Virus record (IMG/VR): IMGVR_UViG_3300042691_017990
Coordinates: 1-52,863 of that record
Reading direction: 5' to 3' (one strand)
DNA: 52,863 nt
Source of the DNA: a virus
Position 1 is the first letter of the stretch. Every line of letters begins with the position of its first letter. The notes beneath the pieces are model-generated. The model was not told where the DNA came from, searched no databases, and worked only from the letters and a program-made list of their open reading frames with translations. Below are positions 37,140 to 45,809 of the stretch, in pieces. The translations under genes and the position numbers were made by a program.

Positions 37140-38855
37140 TTAATTTGTGAATTCAAACTCAATCTGAACTGGACCTTCTCTACGATTTCTACCCTTAAAG
37201 TCTCCTATAGCACCCTCACCAGTCACAGTATTGATTACTACTGGAGGAGCACATTCTGCACCGCTTCCCACTGGTTTCACACCGTTTGATCCAGGTGCAT
37301 ATCCACCACCAGTCAAATAAACACGACGACTCAAAGTCTTGTGTAGATTATCACGCAACAATTTTAGTGTTATCTGTTGAACGGGGATTTGTGTTTGGTC
37401 GGGATTAGCATCATTGGTATTTTCTTGAGTAATCTGACCAGCGTCATCATGACCGTGAGGATGAGGATGAACGTGATGATACCAATGAACGTGATCAAGT
37501 AACCAATTACAAAGATCATAAAGCCAATCAACAGTAGTTTGTCCGAGTAGTGCAGGTTCGTTTGTTTCTCCATATTGTCCTAAAAAGATCTGTGGAGCGT
37601 TTACACAAGCTACTCTGTTTGTGGTCAAAACAATTTGATCATTTGCATCAACGGTATAATCCGAATCTGTAGCAATGCCATAACGCTTTTTACTAAAATG
37701 TAGTGTTTCAGCAAATCGACTACTAAGAACAATTCTGTCAGTGTTCAATATTAGTTGATCGCCATTTAATGTTGGAAACTCAAAGTTTGAAGAGCCTGGC
37801 GGATTAAACTTAACTTGTTCTTCAGTTGGTTTTCTATCGTTTCTGGTAACTCCAAACATACTTTTATAAACAGTAGTTTTCCAATCACTTATTGGCGATC
37901 CACTGTTTATCTCAATTGTAGTTCCATCGTTGTTGATATCCTCTTCAATTTGTCCACCATAGTTTTTCTCACGTTCTGTTATGGGTGGAATTGGAGGCAA
38001 CTTTGGATGTAGTTGTTGTGGTTTATCCAACGCGATATTTCTCTGACGGTTTCTTAGAATTATGCGAGGATTACCGTAACCACCGGCAACAGATTCTCTG
38101 AATAGATTAGAATTAATTGCATACGATGGATATTTTGATTTATCATTGCTTCTAATGTCGTCATAGGCTGTGAATCTTATTGATTGTCCGAATCTACTTT
38201 CAACAACTGTATCACCCTCAAACTTTCTTACACTACGAATAAATGGGTTCAATATAAAATAGTCACCCAAATATCCTACCTTTGTTATTGCTTTGAAGAA
38301 TGGGTGTGAAATATAACTCTTTCTGAGAGTATCAGCATTTGCTGGAGTAGCACTAGTATTATCATTGCTTAAACCAGACTCAGTAACAAAGTCTACATTT
38401 GTTCCTACGAAATTGAAACGATTAAAAGGCTTTGTGTAGTAAAAATTACCACCAACCTTTATAACCATTACTTGTTCATTCAACAATGGAAACTGTGTTA
38501 TGGTATTATCCAATGGTATAGCCCACGGTAATTTTTCAATCGGTGTTTTCTTTTCCAATTCTAAAATTCTTACCTTAGCACGACCAATAAAACTATAGTC
38601 CACATCATTACTGTTTGGAACATCATTCTTATAGTTTACAGGTATCTGTTGTGGATTTATCGTGATTGCTGGTCTTGAACTTGGATCGTCTGGACTCTTA
38701 CTAAAGAATGGATGTTGGTCGTTAAGAATAACATCGACCACCACAGCCAATTGAAAATTTGGATTGTCGCCAATTCTATTTGAAGGGTCTGTGTTTCTAC
38801 CAGACGGATTCTGATTGGTCACGTATCTGGAAATATCTGTTGATGAGTCTGCCAT
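37140..38855 (-). CDS. Baseplate hub/spike-like protein with His-rich segment
   Basis: A 571-residue protein. Residues ~20-260 include an OB-like region (FIGRAKVRILELE, LLNEQVMVIKVGG) and ESRFGQSIRFTAYDD; residues ~370-440 are short beta repeats (GDQLILNTDRIVLSS, ANDQIVLTTNRVAC) suggestive of a triple-stranded beta helix or spike; at ~455-470 comes DHVHWYHHVHPHPHGHDD, nine histidines within 16 residues. Phage spike tips often bind metal through HxH motifs. T4 gp5-type hub/spike function is inferred from architecture and from position beside the wedge genes; no lysozyme domain is apparent. Confidence 0.65.
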   Translation of the reverse strand: MADSSTDISRYVTNQNPSGRNTDPSNRIGDNPNFQLAVVVDVILNDQHPFFSKSPDDPSSRPAITINPQQIPVNYKNDVPNSNDVDYSFIGRAKVRILELEKKTPIEKLPWAIPLDNTITQFPLLNEQVMVIKVGGNFYYTKPFNRFNFVGTNVDFVTESGLSNDNTSATPANADTLRKSYISHPFFKAITKVGYLGDYFILNPFIRSVRKFEGDTVVESRFGQSIRFTAYDDIRSNDKSKYPSYAINSNLFRESVAGGYGNPRIILRNRQRNIALDKPQQLHPKLPPIPPITEREKNYGGQIEEDINNDGTTIEINSGSPISDWKTTVYKSMFGVTRNDRKPTEEQVKFNPPGSSNFEFPTLNGDQLILNTDRIVLSSRFAETLHFSKKRYGIATDSDYTVDANDQIVLTTNRVACVNAPQIFLGQYGETNEPALLGQTTVDWLYDLCNWLLDHVHWYHHVHPHPHGHDDAGQITQENTNDANPDQTQIPVQQITLKLLRDNLHKTLSRRVYLTGGGYAPGSNGVKPVGSGAECAPPVVINTVTGEGAIGDFKGRNRREGPVQIEFEFTN

Positions 38856-38857
38856 AA

Positions 38858-39208
38858 TTAATCTTGTTTTGTGACCTTGGCAATTGACACCACATCCTCC
38901 ATCAACTGTCTTCTTTCATCGTCGGATAGTATCATTGAATTTCCTTCACCACTAGCTTCACCTTTAGCAACCAACTTCTGAACGATAGAAGCCAATTTAA
39001 CCAATTGTTCATCGTTCTTGACTCCAACGTCATAATAGTCTTTGATTAGAGGAACGATAATAACCGCATCATTTACAGTCTTAATCAAAGAACGTAGTTC
39101 AGAAATAAGAATGTCAATTTGATCCTTCTTACTTTCTGAGTTTTTCACTATGTCCTTACATAGACCAGAGAAGTTCTTTCCCTTGTATATCTCAAAGTTA
39201 GTATCCAT
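38858..39208 (-). CDS. Small helical hypothetical protein
   Basis: A 116-residue protein, largely alpha-helical and charged (FSGLCKDIVKNSESKKDQID; LVKLASIVQKLVAKGE; RRQLMEDVVSIAKV). Not recognised as a named family. The ATG at 39208 is preferred to an upstream TTG. It is first in the baseplate transcription unit, just downstream of the terminator at 39227-39249, with an ATATTTAT-like element (CTATTTATTGAG) between terminator and ATG. The next gene, encoding the spike-like protein, begins 2 bp after its stop. Confidence 0.65.
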   Translation of the reverse strand: MDTNFEIYKGKNFSGLCKDIVKNSESKKDQIDILISELRSLIKTVNDAVIIVPLIKDYYDVGVKNDEQLVKLASIVQKLVAKGEASGEGNSMILSDDERRQLMEDVVSIAKVTKQD

Positions 39209-39226
39209 ACTCAATAAATAGAAAAA

Positions 39227-39249
39227 ACCAATCGTTTTGTCGATTGGTT
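39227..39249 (-). terminator. Rho-independent terminator after late sigma gene
   Basis: A 9-bp stem (AACCAATCG/CGATTGGTT) followed on the minus strand by six T. It lies 28 bp after the sigma stop codon. The plus-strand side is also T-rich, so it may be bidirectional. Confidence 0.85.
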
Positions 39250-39277
39250 TTGTTTTTATACTATTTATTCTATCGAA

Positions 39278-40279
39278 TCAGACTGTTCCACGATTCATAT
39301 AATTCTTCATGACCGCAGTTTGATAACTCTTCATCTTATTCAATACCTTGGTAATTTGTTGAGTCTTACAATTGCTAATTTCACGAATATACAAATACAA
39401 TGTCTTCTTGTTGAAACTTTCAATTCGATCACAGTTACGGAACAATTCAATCACCGCATAAGCAATGTTTAGATCCTTAGATTTACTAAAGATCTTGGTA
39501 ATGTTCTTTTCCCAGTAATCAATCAACAAGTGCATCAACTCTTGAGTCTGAACATCTTTATGATGAGCATCCTCTGTTTGTAGACACACAGTATCTTCTG
39601 ACGGAGTTTCACTGATATCAACGTGTTGGTTAAAACGCTTGTAGTTGTTATTGTTGTGGAAAATCAAATAGTTCTTAGCAACAATACTGAAATAACTGAA
39701 TGCTTTTCCTTTACCAGCTTGGAACTTATGTATGTTAGCTACAAGATGTGCGACCGTTTCTTTTTGAACCTCAAGTGGACCATTGTCAAAATAAGTAAAC
39801 TTGAATGTATTATAAATGTTTTCTACCAACTTTTCAAAACTAAACTTGATACGTTCATTATAGATGGTATTTCTAATATCAAAGTTTTCCTCTGCATTAT
39901 ACTCAATAATGGCTTCTTCTGTAGCCTTGCTAAAATAGATCTTCTCTTTCTTGTTTCTACCACGGCGTCTGACCTTCTTTGGTTCATCATCAAGTGTGAC
40001 AGTATCATCGTCTACATCAATATCGGTCTCGGCCTTTGGGATAATATCAACATCACTGTCTCGTTTTACTTCAATCTCTATACGAGACTCTATGGGTTTA
40101 TCATCCGATTTGATTTTGGTCTTTTTCTTGGCAACAGACTTTGGCTTCTTGATTTTTACATCATAAATAACCTTGAGTTTCTGTTTCTTCGTTTTTTTGG
40201 AAAGAACAGAATTGCTTTTCTTCTTAGAAGATAAGGTTTTACTTTTTGTTTTGTTCTTCATTACTGAGATTGTCGTCAT
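39278..40279 (-). CDS. Late-transcription sigma factor, gp55-like, with basic N-terminal extension
   Basis: A 333-residue protein predicted to redirect host RNA polymerase to late promoters. The core begins near residue 113 with KIYFSKATEEAIIEYN, the segment characteristic of T4-like gp55, followed by sigma region-2-like helices (FEKLVENIYNTFKFTYFD; AFSYFSIVAKNYLIFHNNN). T4 gp55 is 185 residues; here about 110 extra N-terminal residues are Lys/Asp/Glu-rich (KKTKQKLKV, KKKTKIKSDD) and probably disordered. An AAGGA Shine-Dalgarno 9 nt before the ATG at 40279 supports that start. A late sigma fits the candidate late-promoter elements found throughout the window. Confidence 0.72.
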   Translation of the reverse strand: MTTISVMKNKTKSKTLSSKKKSNSVLSKKTKKQKLKVIYDVKIKKPKSVAKKKTKIKSDDKPIESRIEIEVKRDSDVDIIPKAETDIDVDDDTVTLDDEPKKVRRRGRNKKEKIYFSKATEEAIIEYNAEENFDIRNTIYNERIKFSFEKLVENIYNTFKFTYFDNGPLEVQKETVAHLVANIHKFQAGKGKAFSYFSIVAKNYLIFHNNNNYKRFNQHVDISETPSEDTVCLQTEDAHHKDVQTQELMHLLIDYWEKNITKIFSKSKDLNIAYAVIELFRNCDRIESFNKKTLYLYIREISNCKTQQITKVLNKMKSYQTAVMKNYMNRGTV

Positions 40280-40583
40280 TATCTGTTATCCTTTTATTAC
40301 ATTCTTCGACAATAGTTACCATTTCTTGGAAAAGAAAGCCAACATCGTCGTCTTTTTCAAAGATACCACGCTCATCAACACTTTTCAACTTTTTGTATAC
40401 ATTAGAGACAAGTTTTCTAAAATCAACGACCCATTGGCCAAGTTCTGTATTCAGCTTTTCAATGGTATCCAACTCAGATTCTAATACATCAATTCGTTCC
40501 AATGCCTTTTTGAGAGAAATGTAAAAAAAGACGGCAACGCCGATGGACAATATAAGGAGTGTAACTAATATAGTTGTGATCAT
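40239..40583 (-). CDS. Membrane-anchored coiled-coil hypothetical protein
   Basis: A 114-residue protein with one N-terminal transmembrane helix (residues ~3-23) followed by a heptad-like region (LKKALERIDVLESELDTIEK) and an acidic C-terminus. No known family recognised. It overlaps the sigma factor start by 41 bp and the upstream acidic mini-gene by 4 bp, so all three are translationally coupled. The topology suggests a cytoplasmic domain tethered to the host inner membrane. Confidence 0.65.
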   Translation of the reverse strand: MITTILVTLLILSIGVAVFFYISLKKALERIDVLESELDTIEKLNTELGQWVVDFRKLVSNVYKKLKSVDERGIFEKDDDVGFLFQEMVTIVEECNKRITDNDDNLSNEEQNKK

Positions 40584-40717
40584 AGTTCGTCGGTATCATC
40601 ATCGAAATCTACAAACTCATTAATAAAGTCAATTGCTTCTTCTACAGCAGACCAATCATTATTTTCGTTTGCATCAAGAAGAATTCGACGCAGTTCTAAA
40701 AGCTCTTCGTTATTCAT
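40580..40717 (-). CDS. Acidic 45-residue mini-protein
   Basis: Reading frame MNNEELLELRRILLDANEN continuing to VDFDDDTDEL, 45 residues and strongly acidic. It ends in an ATGA overlap with the following membrane-coiled-coil gene, which supports real translation. The function is unknown; small acidic phage proteins sometimes bind host factors or DNA-binding proteins. Confidence 0.6.
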   Translation of the reverse strand: MNNEELLELRRILLDANENNDWSAVEEAIDFINEFVDFDDDTDEL

Positions 40718-40764
40718 AGTTAACAGTAATATATAGTTAGACGTATGAAAAACGAATTTTTATT

Positions 40765-41892
40765 TTAGAAGCTAAACATTCTTCTCAATCCGCCAGTATT
40801 TATTCTCTTAACTTTCTCTACCACTTTTTCAACTGGCTTTTCGACTTCTCTAATTACTTCCGTTGGTTTTTCAACAATTTTTTCCACCTCAACTTGTTTT
40901 TCAACCTCTTTAATAACTTCCACTGGTTTTTCAACCTCAACAATTTTCTCAACAATTGTTTCAACAGGCTTTTCAACCTCAACAATTTTTTCAATCACTG
41001 TTGGCTTGACTTCTTGAACCGGTTCTTGAACTGGTTCTGGTTGGTCATACACTGATTTTTTCTTTTCTTCCTTATCTTTCTTCTTGTAAAGTTCGTATTC
41101 CTTGTCAGACTCTACTTCACGATAATTCTCAGACATGTTGTATGCCAACAATAAAACCACAGCAAGAGGATCGAATACAGTAATCAATACTATGATAAAC
41201 CACTTCACAACGGTGTTAATATCAGAATTAAACTCCTTCGCAACAAACTTGAATGTAGTAATATCCTTCTTTTGACTATTGTCAATCTTCAACTTAAAAA
41301 TTTCATCATCAATCTTAGTAGATTTTGCGGCAGCAGTCTTCAACTTTTCATTCTCATTTTCAATCTGCTTATTTAACCCCTCAATTTGTTCGTTGATTTG
41401 GTTTTGAAGCATTTGTAGTTGAACTGGGTTTCTAGCAATAAGAGCATTGGTCATACTTTCACCCAATCTTGACTCTTGACTACTTCTTAGTGCCAACAAT
41501 TTGTCAATGGTTGATCTTACGTTGTCTAACTTTTTGGTCTCCTCTAATTTTTGAGCTTCCAAAGTTGTAATTTTTGTGTTTGCCAATTCGGTCTCCAACG
41601 AAGACTTTTGATAAGCAGCGGTCAAATATCCAAAGATACCCAACGAAGTAATACACATCAATACCACAACGGCAATAACCATATAAACCTTCATCAACTT
41701 GTTGGCAATATTCCAATATCTAAATAACCATGATGTAGTTACAAGCTTACCTAACTCCAATGAACTAGCCATGATCATAGCAGCAACAACTGCACCAGAA
41801 AATAATAGTCCGATACCATACACACTGAAGAACGCAGCACAACCTGCGATCAACATGGATGTGAACATTACTAGATGTTTAAATTTTATCAT
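40765..41892 (-). CDS. Polytopic membrane protein with coiled coil and VEKPVE-repeat tail
   Basis: A 375-residue protein. Hydrophobic segments at ~8-30, 31-48 and 68-93, a coiled coil at ~95-215 (LEETKKLDNVRSTIDKLLAL; INEQIEGLNKQIENENEKL), a fourth transmembrane segment at ~233-257, then a charged tail with repeats of IVEVEKPVE type up to a basic LRRMFSF end. The start is placed at 41892: the frame is open to 41955, but that stretch contains the upstream terminator, and the ATATTTAT element sits 4 nt before this ATG. The function is unknown; a host-membrane role such as lysis control, exclusion or cell remodelling is possible. Confidence 0.68.
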   Translation of the reverse strand: MIKFKHLVMFTSMLIAGCAAFFSVYGIGLLFSGAVVAAMIMASSLELGKLVTTSWLFRYWNIANKLMKVYMVIAVVVLMCITSLGIFGYLTAAYQKSSLETELANTKITTLEAQKLEETKKLDNVRSTIDKLLALRSSQESRLGESMTNALIARNPVQLQMLQNQINEQIEGLNKQIENENEKLKTAAAKSTKIDDEIFKLKIDNSQKKDITTFKFVAKEFNSDINTVVKWFIIVLITVFDPLAVVLLLAYNMSENYREVESDKEYELYKKKDKEEKKKSVYDQPEPVQEPVQEVKPTVIEKIVEVEKPVETIVEKIVEVEKPVEVIKEVEKQVEVEKIVEKPTEVIREVEKPVEKVVEKVKRINTGGLRRMFSF

Positions 41893-41896
41893 ATAT

Positions 41897-41904
41897 ATAA
41901 ATAT
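41897..41904 (-). promoter_or_regulatory. ATATTTAT element after Hsp20 terminator
   Basis: Coding-strand ATATTTAT, 4 nt before the ATG at 41892 and 16 nt after the terminator stem. No Shine-Dalgarno intervenes. Confidence 0.55.
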
Positions 41905-41920
41905 CAATACAAATAAAAAA

Positions 41921-41941
41921 CCCTCCACTTTAAATGGAGGG
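41921..41941 (-). terminator. Rho-independent terminator after Hsp20
   Basis: Perfect 7-bp stem CCCTCCA/TGGAGGG with a 7-nt loop, followed on the minus strand by six T, 26 bp beyond the Hsp20 stop. Confidence 0.92.
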
Positions 41942-41967
41942 TGGAACATAACCAATTTACTGTATAA

Positions 41968-42450
41968 TTATGTGATTTTGACCTTTTTACTGGTAGGAGG
42001 TGTAGGTTTAACCTTCTTTACAGTGACCGTCAACAATCCATTTTCAAACTTAGCAGACGGTGTGTCCTTATCAAACACATCACTCAACACAAAAGCACGC
42101 TTGAAACTACTGTGCTTCAATTCTTTACGAATGTAGGTGCGTTTGGTGTCACTGTCATCAATAGTCTTAGTCTTCTGACCACTGATAATCAACAGATTCT
42201 CCTCAATTTCAACACCAACCTCGTCACGATCAAGACCAGGAATCTCAGCTACAACCTCAATTCGATCTGAATAATCAATTACGTCTACACGGGGATAACT
42301 TTGCTTTTCGAAGAAACCCACACCAAAATCCTTTGTAAGTTCTGGGAAGGTATTTGCAAAAACCTCATCGAACAACTTGTCGAATGGGGTTACGAAATCG
42401 TCCTTAGAAGTAGGACGCAATGCAGGCACTTTATATCTAACAATACTCAT
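41968..42450 (-). CDS. Small heat shock protein (Hsp20/alpha-crystallin)
   Basis: A 160-residue holdase-type chaperone common in T4-like cyanophages and other marine phages. The alpha-crystallin domain runs from YPRVDVIDYSDRIEVVAEIPGL (about residue 52) through VEIEENLLIISGQK to the C-terminal strand FENGLLTVTVKKV; the final KKVKIT may supply a weak I/V-x-I tail motif. A clear Shine-Dalgarno (AAAGGA) lies 6-7 nt before the ATG. It has its own terminator, so it is probably a single-gene transcript. Confidence 0.9.
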   Translation of the reverse strand: MSIVRYKVPALRPTSKDDFVTPFDKLFDEVFANTFPELTKDFGVGFFEKQSYPRVDVIDYSDRIEVVAEIPGLDRDEVGVEIEENLLIISGQKTKTIDDSDTKRTYIRKELKHSSFKRAFVLSDVFDKDTPSAKFENGLLTVTVKKVKPTPPTSKKVKIT

Positions 42451-42568
42451 ATATTTCCTTTCTTTGTTATAATAATTCTATTGAACTTATTATCATAGCA
42501 ACCTCACTCGAGCGTTGCCGTGACGGTAATTTACCATCAAGAATATATATTTGTCAAGATACGAAAAA

Positions 42569-44473
42569 TCAATTTTTTACGATAGGAACCTTGAGTGGGA
42601 AATTGTGACCTATGACATTGGTTCCCATGACAAATCTCTGGTTTTCACAATTCAAGTGCATGTATTCTTCTTCTCCAAACAACAAGATATTGTCATCTAC
42701 AGTTAATACTTCACCCTCGGTGCCTTCAAGTTTGTCACCCTTCTTAACTTCAGTCACAACCTTCCATACATCGTTACCAACATACCATTGATGACTGTCG
42801 TCTACATCAAAATCATTACCATTGATCGTGGTTCTGTAGATTGGTGCCTTGGCGATGTAAGCTACTGTGACCTTGTTCCACAAACCATCTTGTATGTCAC
42901 GTAGATGCATACCAACTTGGATTTCTCTAGCAGGTATAAATCCACGTTCAAGAGTTTCCATCAATTGCCAAGCAGCTGGACATCCACCACCGCCACCACT
43001 TGGAGGAGGAGCAGCTACATAACATACTGATTTGTCTAAAGTTGCAGATACCTGACCTTGCAACACGGTTGGGCTTGGAGATGTTGCAAAAGATGCCGCA
43101 AATGTAGCACGTGCTGAAAAACTTGAACTTTGATATGATTGATTATAATATGGTAAACCAAATCCATATTGAACAATTTGTGTCGCACCAGGTGCTAAAG
43201 TAAACGTAGATGGACTGAATGTTGGCAACAATTGTGCAATACCAGCTGGTGCGGCATACAAAGATTGATTGTTTGCCAAATTTATCCAATCAGCATTTAG
43301 TGTGTATGTAGCGTTATAAGCATTTGTAGAAGGATTTGTGAAAATCGCACTACCACTGAACCTCACTTGTGATGGGGTAGTCGGATTGTTTGTCACTTGT
43401 GCTGGTGTGCCACATCTTTGAGTAACTGATGTATTTGAAATAGTAATTGATGGAGCTGATCCACAAGAAGACGCACTTGGATCTGAAATAGTAGAAACCG
43501 CAAGACTAGCATTTCCAGTGGTTGTCGTAGCATCAGAAATAGCATATGAATATGGTAGTGTTGCCGTTCCTCCAGAAGCAGAAACATATCCGGCAAAATA
43601 TCTTCCTCCATTTACAACATTTGCTATAAATCCTTCTACTGTAAAAGTTCTGGTGCCACCAGATGGCCACGATGTAGATATTATTCTTGAAAATCCACTG
43701 AGTGTATATGTCTCAGGGGTGTTGATCAATGTTGATAAAAAATTACATACAAAATTCAAATCTTGACGTTGAAGACTTGATATAGCACTACTAGCATTGA
43801 TTGATGCTTTGGTCGAATCAATTGCTGTTTGAAAGTTTGTTGTATTGTTGGATTGAAACAATGTTGTTGGACTTGTTGTAGATGTTGATGCACAAGTTCC
43901 AGTGAATACACTAGATGTAAATGCGTTAGAAACTACATCTTTCAATACAATTTTATAGATGTTGTTACTGGTGAGATTTGAAATATATTCATCCGAATCA
44001 TTTGGTCTTACATATGAATATTGTAGTCTAAAATCTGACCCTGGAGAAGCTGCTGGTTTTGAATAAACAGCATATCTGTATACTCTACTAGACGTTTCTC
44101 TAGTTAAGAAATTTGCGTTTGGCACCACACTATCTGGATAAAAATTTGTATACCAAACTCCTTGATTAACTCCATATTCTTGTATAGATGCACTTAAAAA
44201 ATTACCTCCATAAAACTCACTCATTCTGGCATCAGCCAAATCATTGAGGGTCACCAATCCTATACCAATTCCCAAAGCATTTTGAGTGTCTGTTACTGGA
44301 TCACCCGTGTTTCTCATCAACAACCCCAACGACGAAGACAAAGAAATATTTTGAGTCGGAGGTGTTCCAACAACATTGTCTATCAAATTGTTAATAGAAC
44401 CATATGGTGTTCCCGTTGTGAGTTGGGAAAATGCAATTGGACCTGATCTATTTAGTCTTGTTATAGCAGACAT
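42569..44473 (-). CDS. Fibre-type structural protein with C-terminal Hint (intein-like) autoprocessing domain
   Basis: A 634-residue protein. Residues 1-~490 are Ser/Thr/Asn-rich and beta-like, with APPPSGGGGG as linker. At C498 a Hint domain starts: block A CPAAWQLMETLERGFIPARE, then IQVGMH; block B DDSHQWYV with H561; VKKGDKLEG; and C-terminal blocks F/G NCENQRFVMGTNVIGHN ending at H623-N624, followed by F625 and nine more residues. Inteins need Cys, Ser or Thr after HN, so splicing should not occur; N-terminal cleavage or transesterification at G497/C498 is chemically plausible. No homing endonuclease is inserted. Three nt separate it from the upstream S74-chaperone gene. Confidence 0.78.
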   Translation of the reverse strand: MSAITRLNRSGPIAFSQLTTGTPYGSINNLIDNVVGTPPTQNISLSSSLGLLMRNTGDPVTDTQNALGIGIGLVTLNDLADARMSEFYGGNFLSASIQEYGVNQGVWYTNFYPDSVVPNANFLTRETSSRVYRYAVYSKPAASPGSDFRLQYSYVRPNDSDEYISNLTSNNIYKIVLKDVVSNAFTSSVFTGTCASTSTTSPTTLFQSNNTTNFQTAIDSTKASINASSAISSLQRQDLNFVCNFLSTLINTPETYTLSGFSRIISTSWPSGGTRTFTVEGFIANVVNGGRYFAGYVSASGGTATLPYSYAISDATTTTGNASLAVSTISDPSASSCGSAPSITISNTSVTQRCGTPAQVTNNPTTPSQVRFSGSAIFTNPSTNAYNATYTLNADWINLANNQSLYAAPAGIAQLLPTFSPSTFTLAPGATQIVQYGFGLPYYNQSYQSSSFSARATFAASFATSPSPTVLQGQVSATLDKSVCYVAAPPPSGGGGGCPAAWQLMETLERGFIPAREIQVGMHLRDIQDGLWNKVTVAYIAKAPIYRTTINGNDFDVDDSHQWYVGNDVWKVVTEVKKGDKLEGTEGEVLTVDDNILLFGEEEYMHLNCENQRFVMGTNVIGHNFPLKVPIVKN

Positions 44474-44476
44474 AAA

Positions 44477-45769
44477 TTATTTGTCTTCCAAGGCAGATAC
44501 ACGCTCTTGTAGATCTTCTATCAATGTTTGTTGTTCTTGAACAGTTTTGATCAACAATGATACAAACGAATTGTATTTAACTGCTTTAAATCCGTTCATA
44601 TCTTCTTTGACAAACTCTGGGAACACATCTTCAACTTCTTGAGCAATCAAACCAAAATCTGATTGTTCAGTGTTGTTCCAAACAAATGAAACTGGATTCA
44701 AAGATGACAATTTTCCAATTGCGTCTTCGATTGGTTCAATATCATCCTTCAATCGTGCATCTGATGAAGCAAATGTTGAATATGCCACGATATCACCACG
44801 AACATCAAGTTGACCACTGCCGCTAACTCTCATTAACTTTGTGTAAGAGCTACCAGATGTGACCAAGAATACGTTGCGATGTGGAATGTAAGTATTAAGT
44901 TGACTTACATTGTCAGCATAGTATTGAGGCCAACCAAATGAACTACTCAAATGAACGTGTAATTGAGCCTGAACATTGTTGGTTTGTGGGAAGTGTCCAA
45001 CACCTACAAGACGACCACGAACACCAAATGATGTCCATCCATATATACCTTTCTTAGCAGCAGTATTTGGATTCCAGTATCCGTCTTTTTCACTTGCAGA
45101 AACAAAACTGGTATTTCCATCATACGAACCAGAATAATATATTGCAAAATTTGCACCGGTTCTTATGTAGCTGGAACCAGGTTGCAACCCAATATCATAC
45201 ATGTAATTAATTCCAGCAGCAGATGCTGAGAACTGAATAAACTGTTGACCAATGTAGTTATTTACTGCCAATGGTCTATACAACGTAACTCTACCAGTTG
45301 CGGCTGGGTATGCTCCTGACAATCCAAACCCAGCGACGGTTCCCGTGGTATTACGACGCAACCAATCAGAACCGGCTACTTCAGCTGAATTTTTCCAATA
45401 TGCGTAGTAATCTGTAGTGCCTGACCCAGATGCGTAACCCTCAACATATGAAGCAGTCTCGGTAGTTACGGCATTTGTAGCCCAACTTGATGTTCCAACA
45501 AGATCTCCGGTGTGGTCGCCTACAAAACTACCAGTAAAACTACCAGTGTGTCTTCCTATAAAACTACCGGTAAAACTACCGGTGTAACTACCGTCGAGGT
45601 CACTTATATATGACACCAAATCACCAATTGTTGTTTTTCGAGAATAGTAGTTTGGTGAATCATTCTGAATCAACAACAGATAATCATTTGATTGAATTGC
45701 TCTGGATGGAGATGCTAAAGAGCTTATCTTGATTGTCTGGACGTTTAAACTGTTACATGGACTTGACAT
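44477..45769 (-). CDS. Tail fibre protein with C-terminal S74 intramolecular chaperone
   Basis: A 430-residue fibre. The C-terminal ~105 residues carry the Peptidase_S74 (endosialidase-type) chaperone signature: SSDARLKDDIEPIEDAIGKL, then FGLIAQEVEDVFPEFV and a terminal coiled coil (LIKTVQEQQTLIEDLQERV). These domains trimerise the fibre and then cleave themselves off, usually just before the conserved S/D region. The N-terminal part has short TGSFTGSF/IGRHTGSF repeats at ~65-95. The ATATTTAT element lies 6 nt before the ATG. Confidence 0.85.
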   Translation of the reverse strand: MSSPCNSLNVQTIKISSLASPSRAIQSNDYLLLIQNDSPNYYSRKTTIGDLVSYISDLDGSYTGSFTGSFIGRHTGSFTGSFVGDHTGDLVGTSSWATNAVTTETASYVEGYASGSGTTDYYAYWKNSAEVAGSDWLRRNTTGTVAGFGLSGAYPAATGRVTLYRPLAVNNYIGQQFIQFSASAAGINYMYDIGLQPGSSYIRTGANFAIYYSGSYDGNTSFVSASEKDGYWNPNTAAKKGIYGWTSFGVRGRLVGVGHFPQTNNVQAQLHVHLSSSFGWPQYYADNVSQLNTYIPHRNVFLVTSGSSYTKLMRVSGSGQLDVRGDIVAYSTFASSDARLKDDIEPIEDAIGKLSSLNPVSFVWNNTEQSDFGLIAQEVEDVFPEFVKEDMNGFKAVKYNSFVSLLIKTVQEQQTLIEDLQERVSALEDK

Positions 45770-45775
45770 ATGTTA

Positions 45776-45783
45776 ATAAATAT
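45776..45783 (-). promoter_or_regulatory. ATATTTAT element before S74 fibre gene
   Basis: Coding strand reads GATATTTATTAACAT just before the ATG at 45769; a near-identical string precedes the gene at 49351. Confidence 0.55.
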
Positions 45784-45809
45784 CGTATTGTTTCTTTTAT
45801 ACTTTAAAT

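Noticed and set aside
39623-40234. 194-203 residue plus-strand open frames (also at 9279-9863)
   Set aside because: They are antisense to well-supported minus genes (sigma factor, Mre11-Rad50), have no family signal and no start signals.
41893-41955. Upstream start for the membrane protein
   Set aside because: The extension would translate through the Hsp20 terminator hairpin and lacks the promoter-like element; the ATG at 41892 fits better.
42569-44473. Active splicing intein
   Set aside because: The HN is followed by Phe rather than Cys, Ser or Thr, and almost no C-terminal extein remains.
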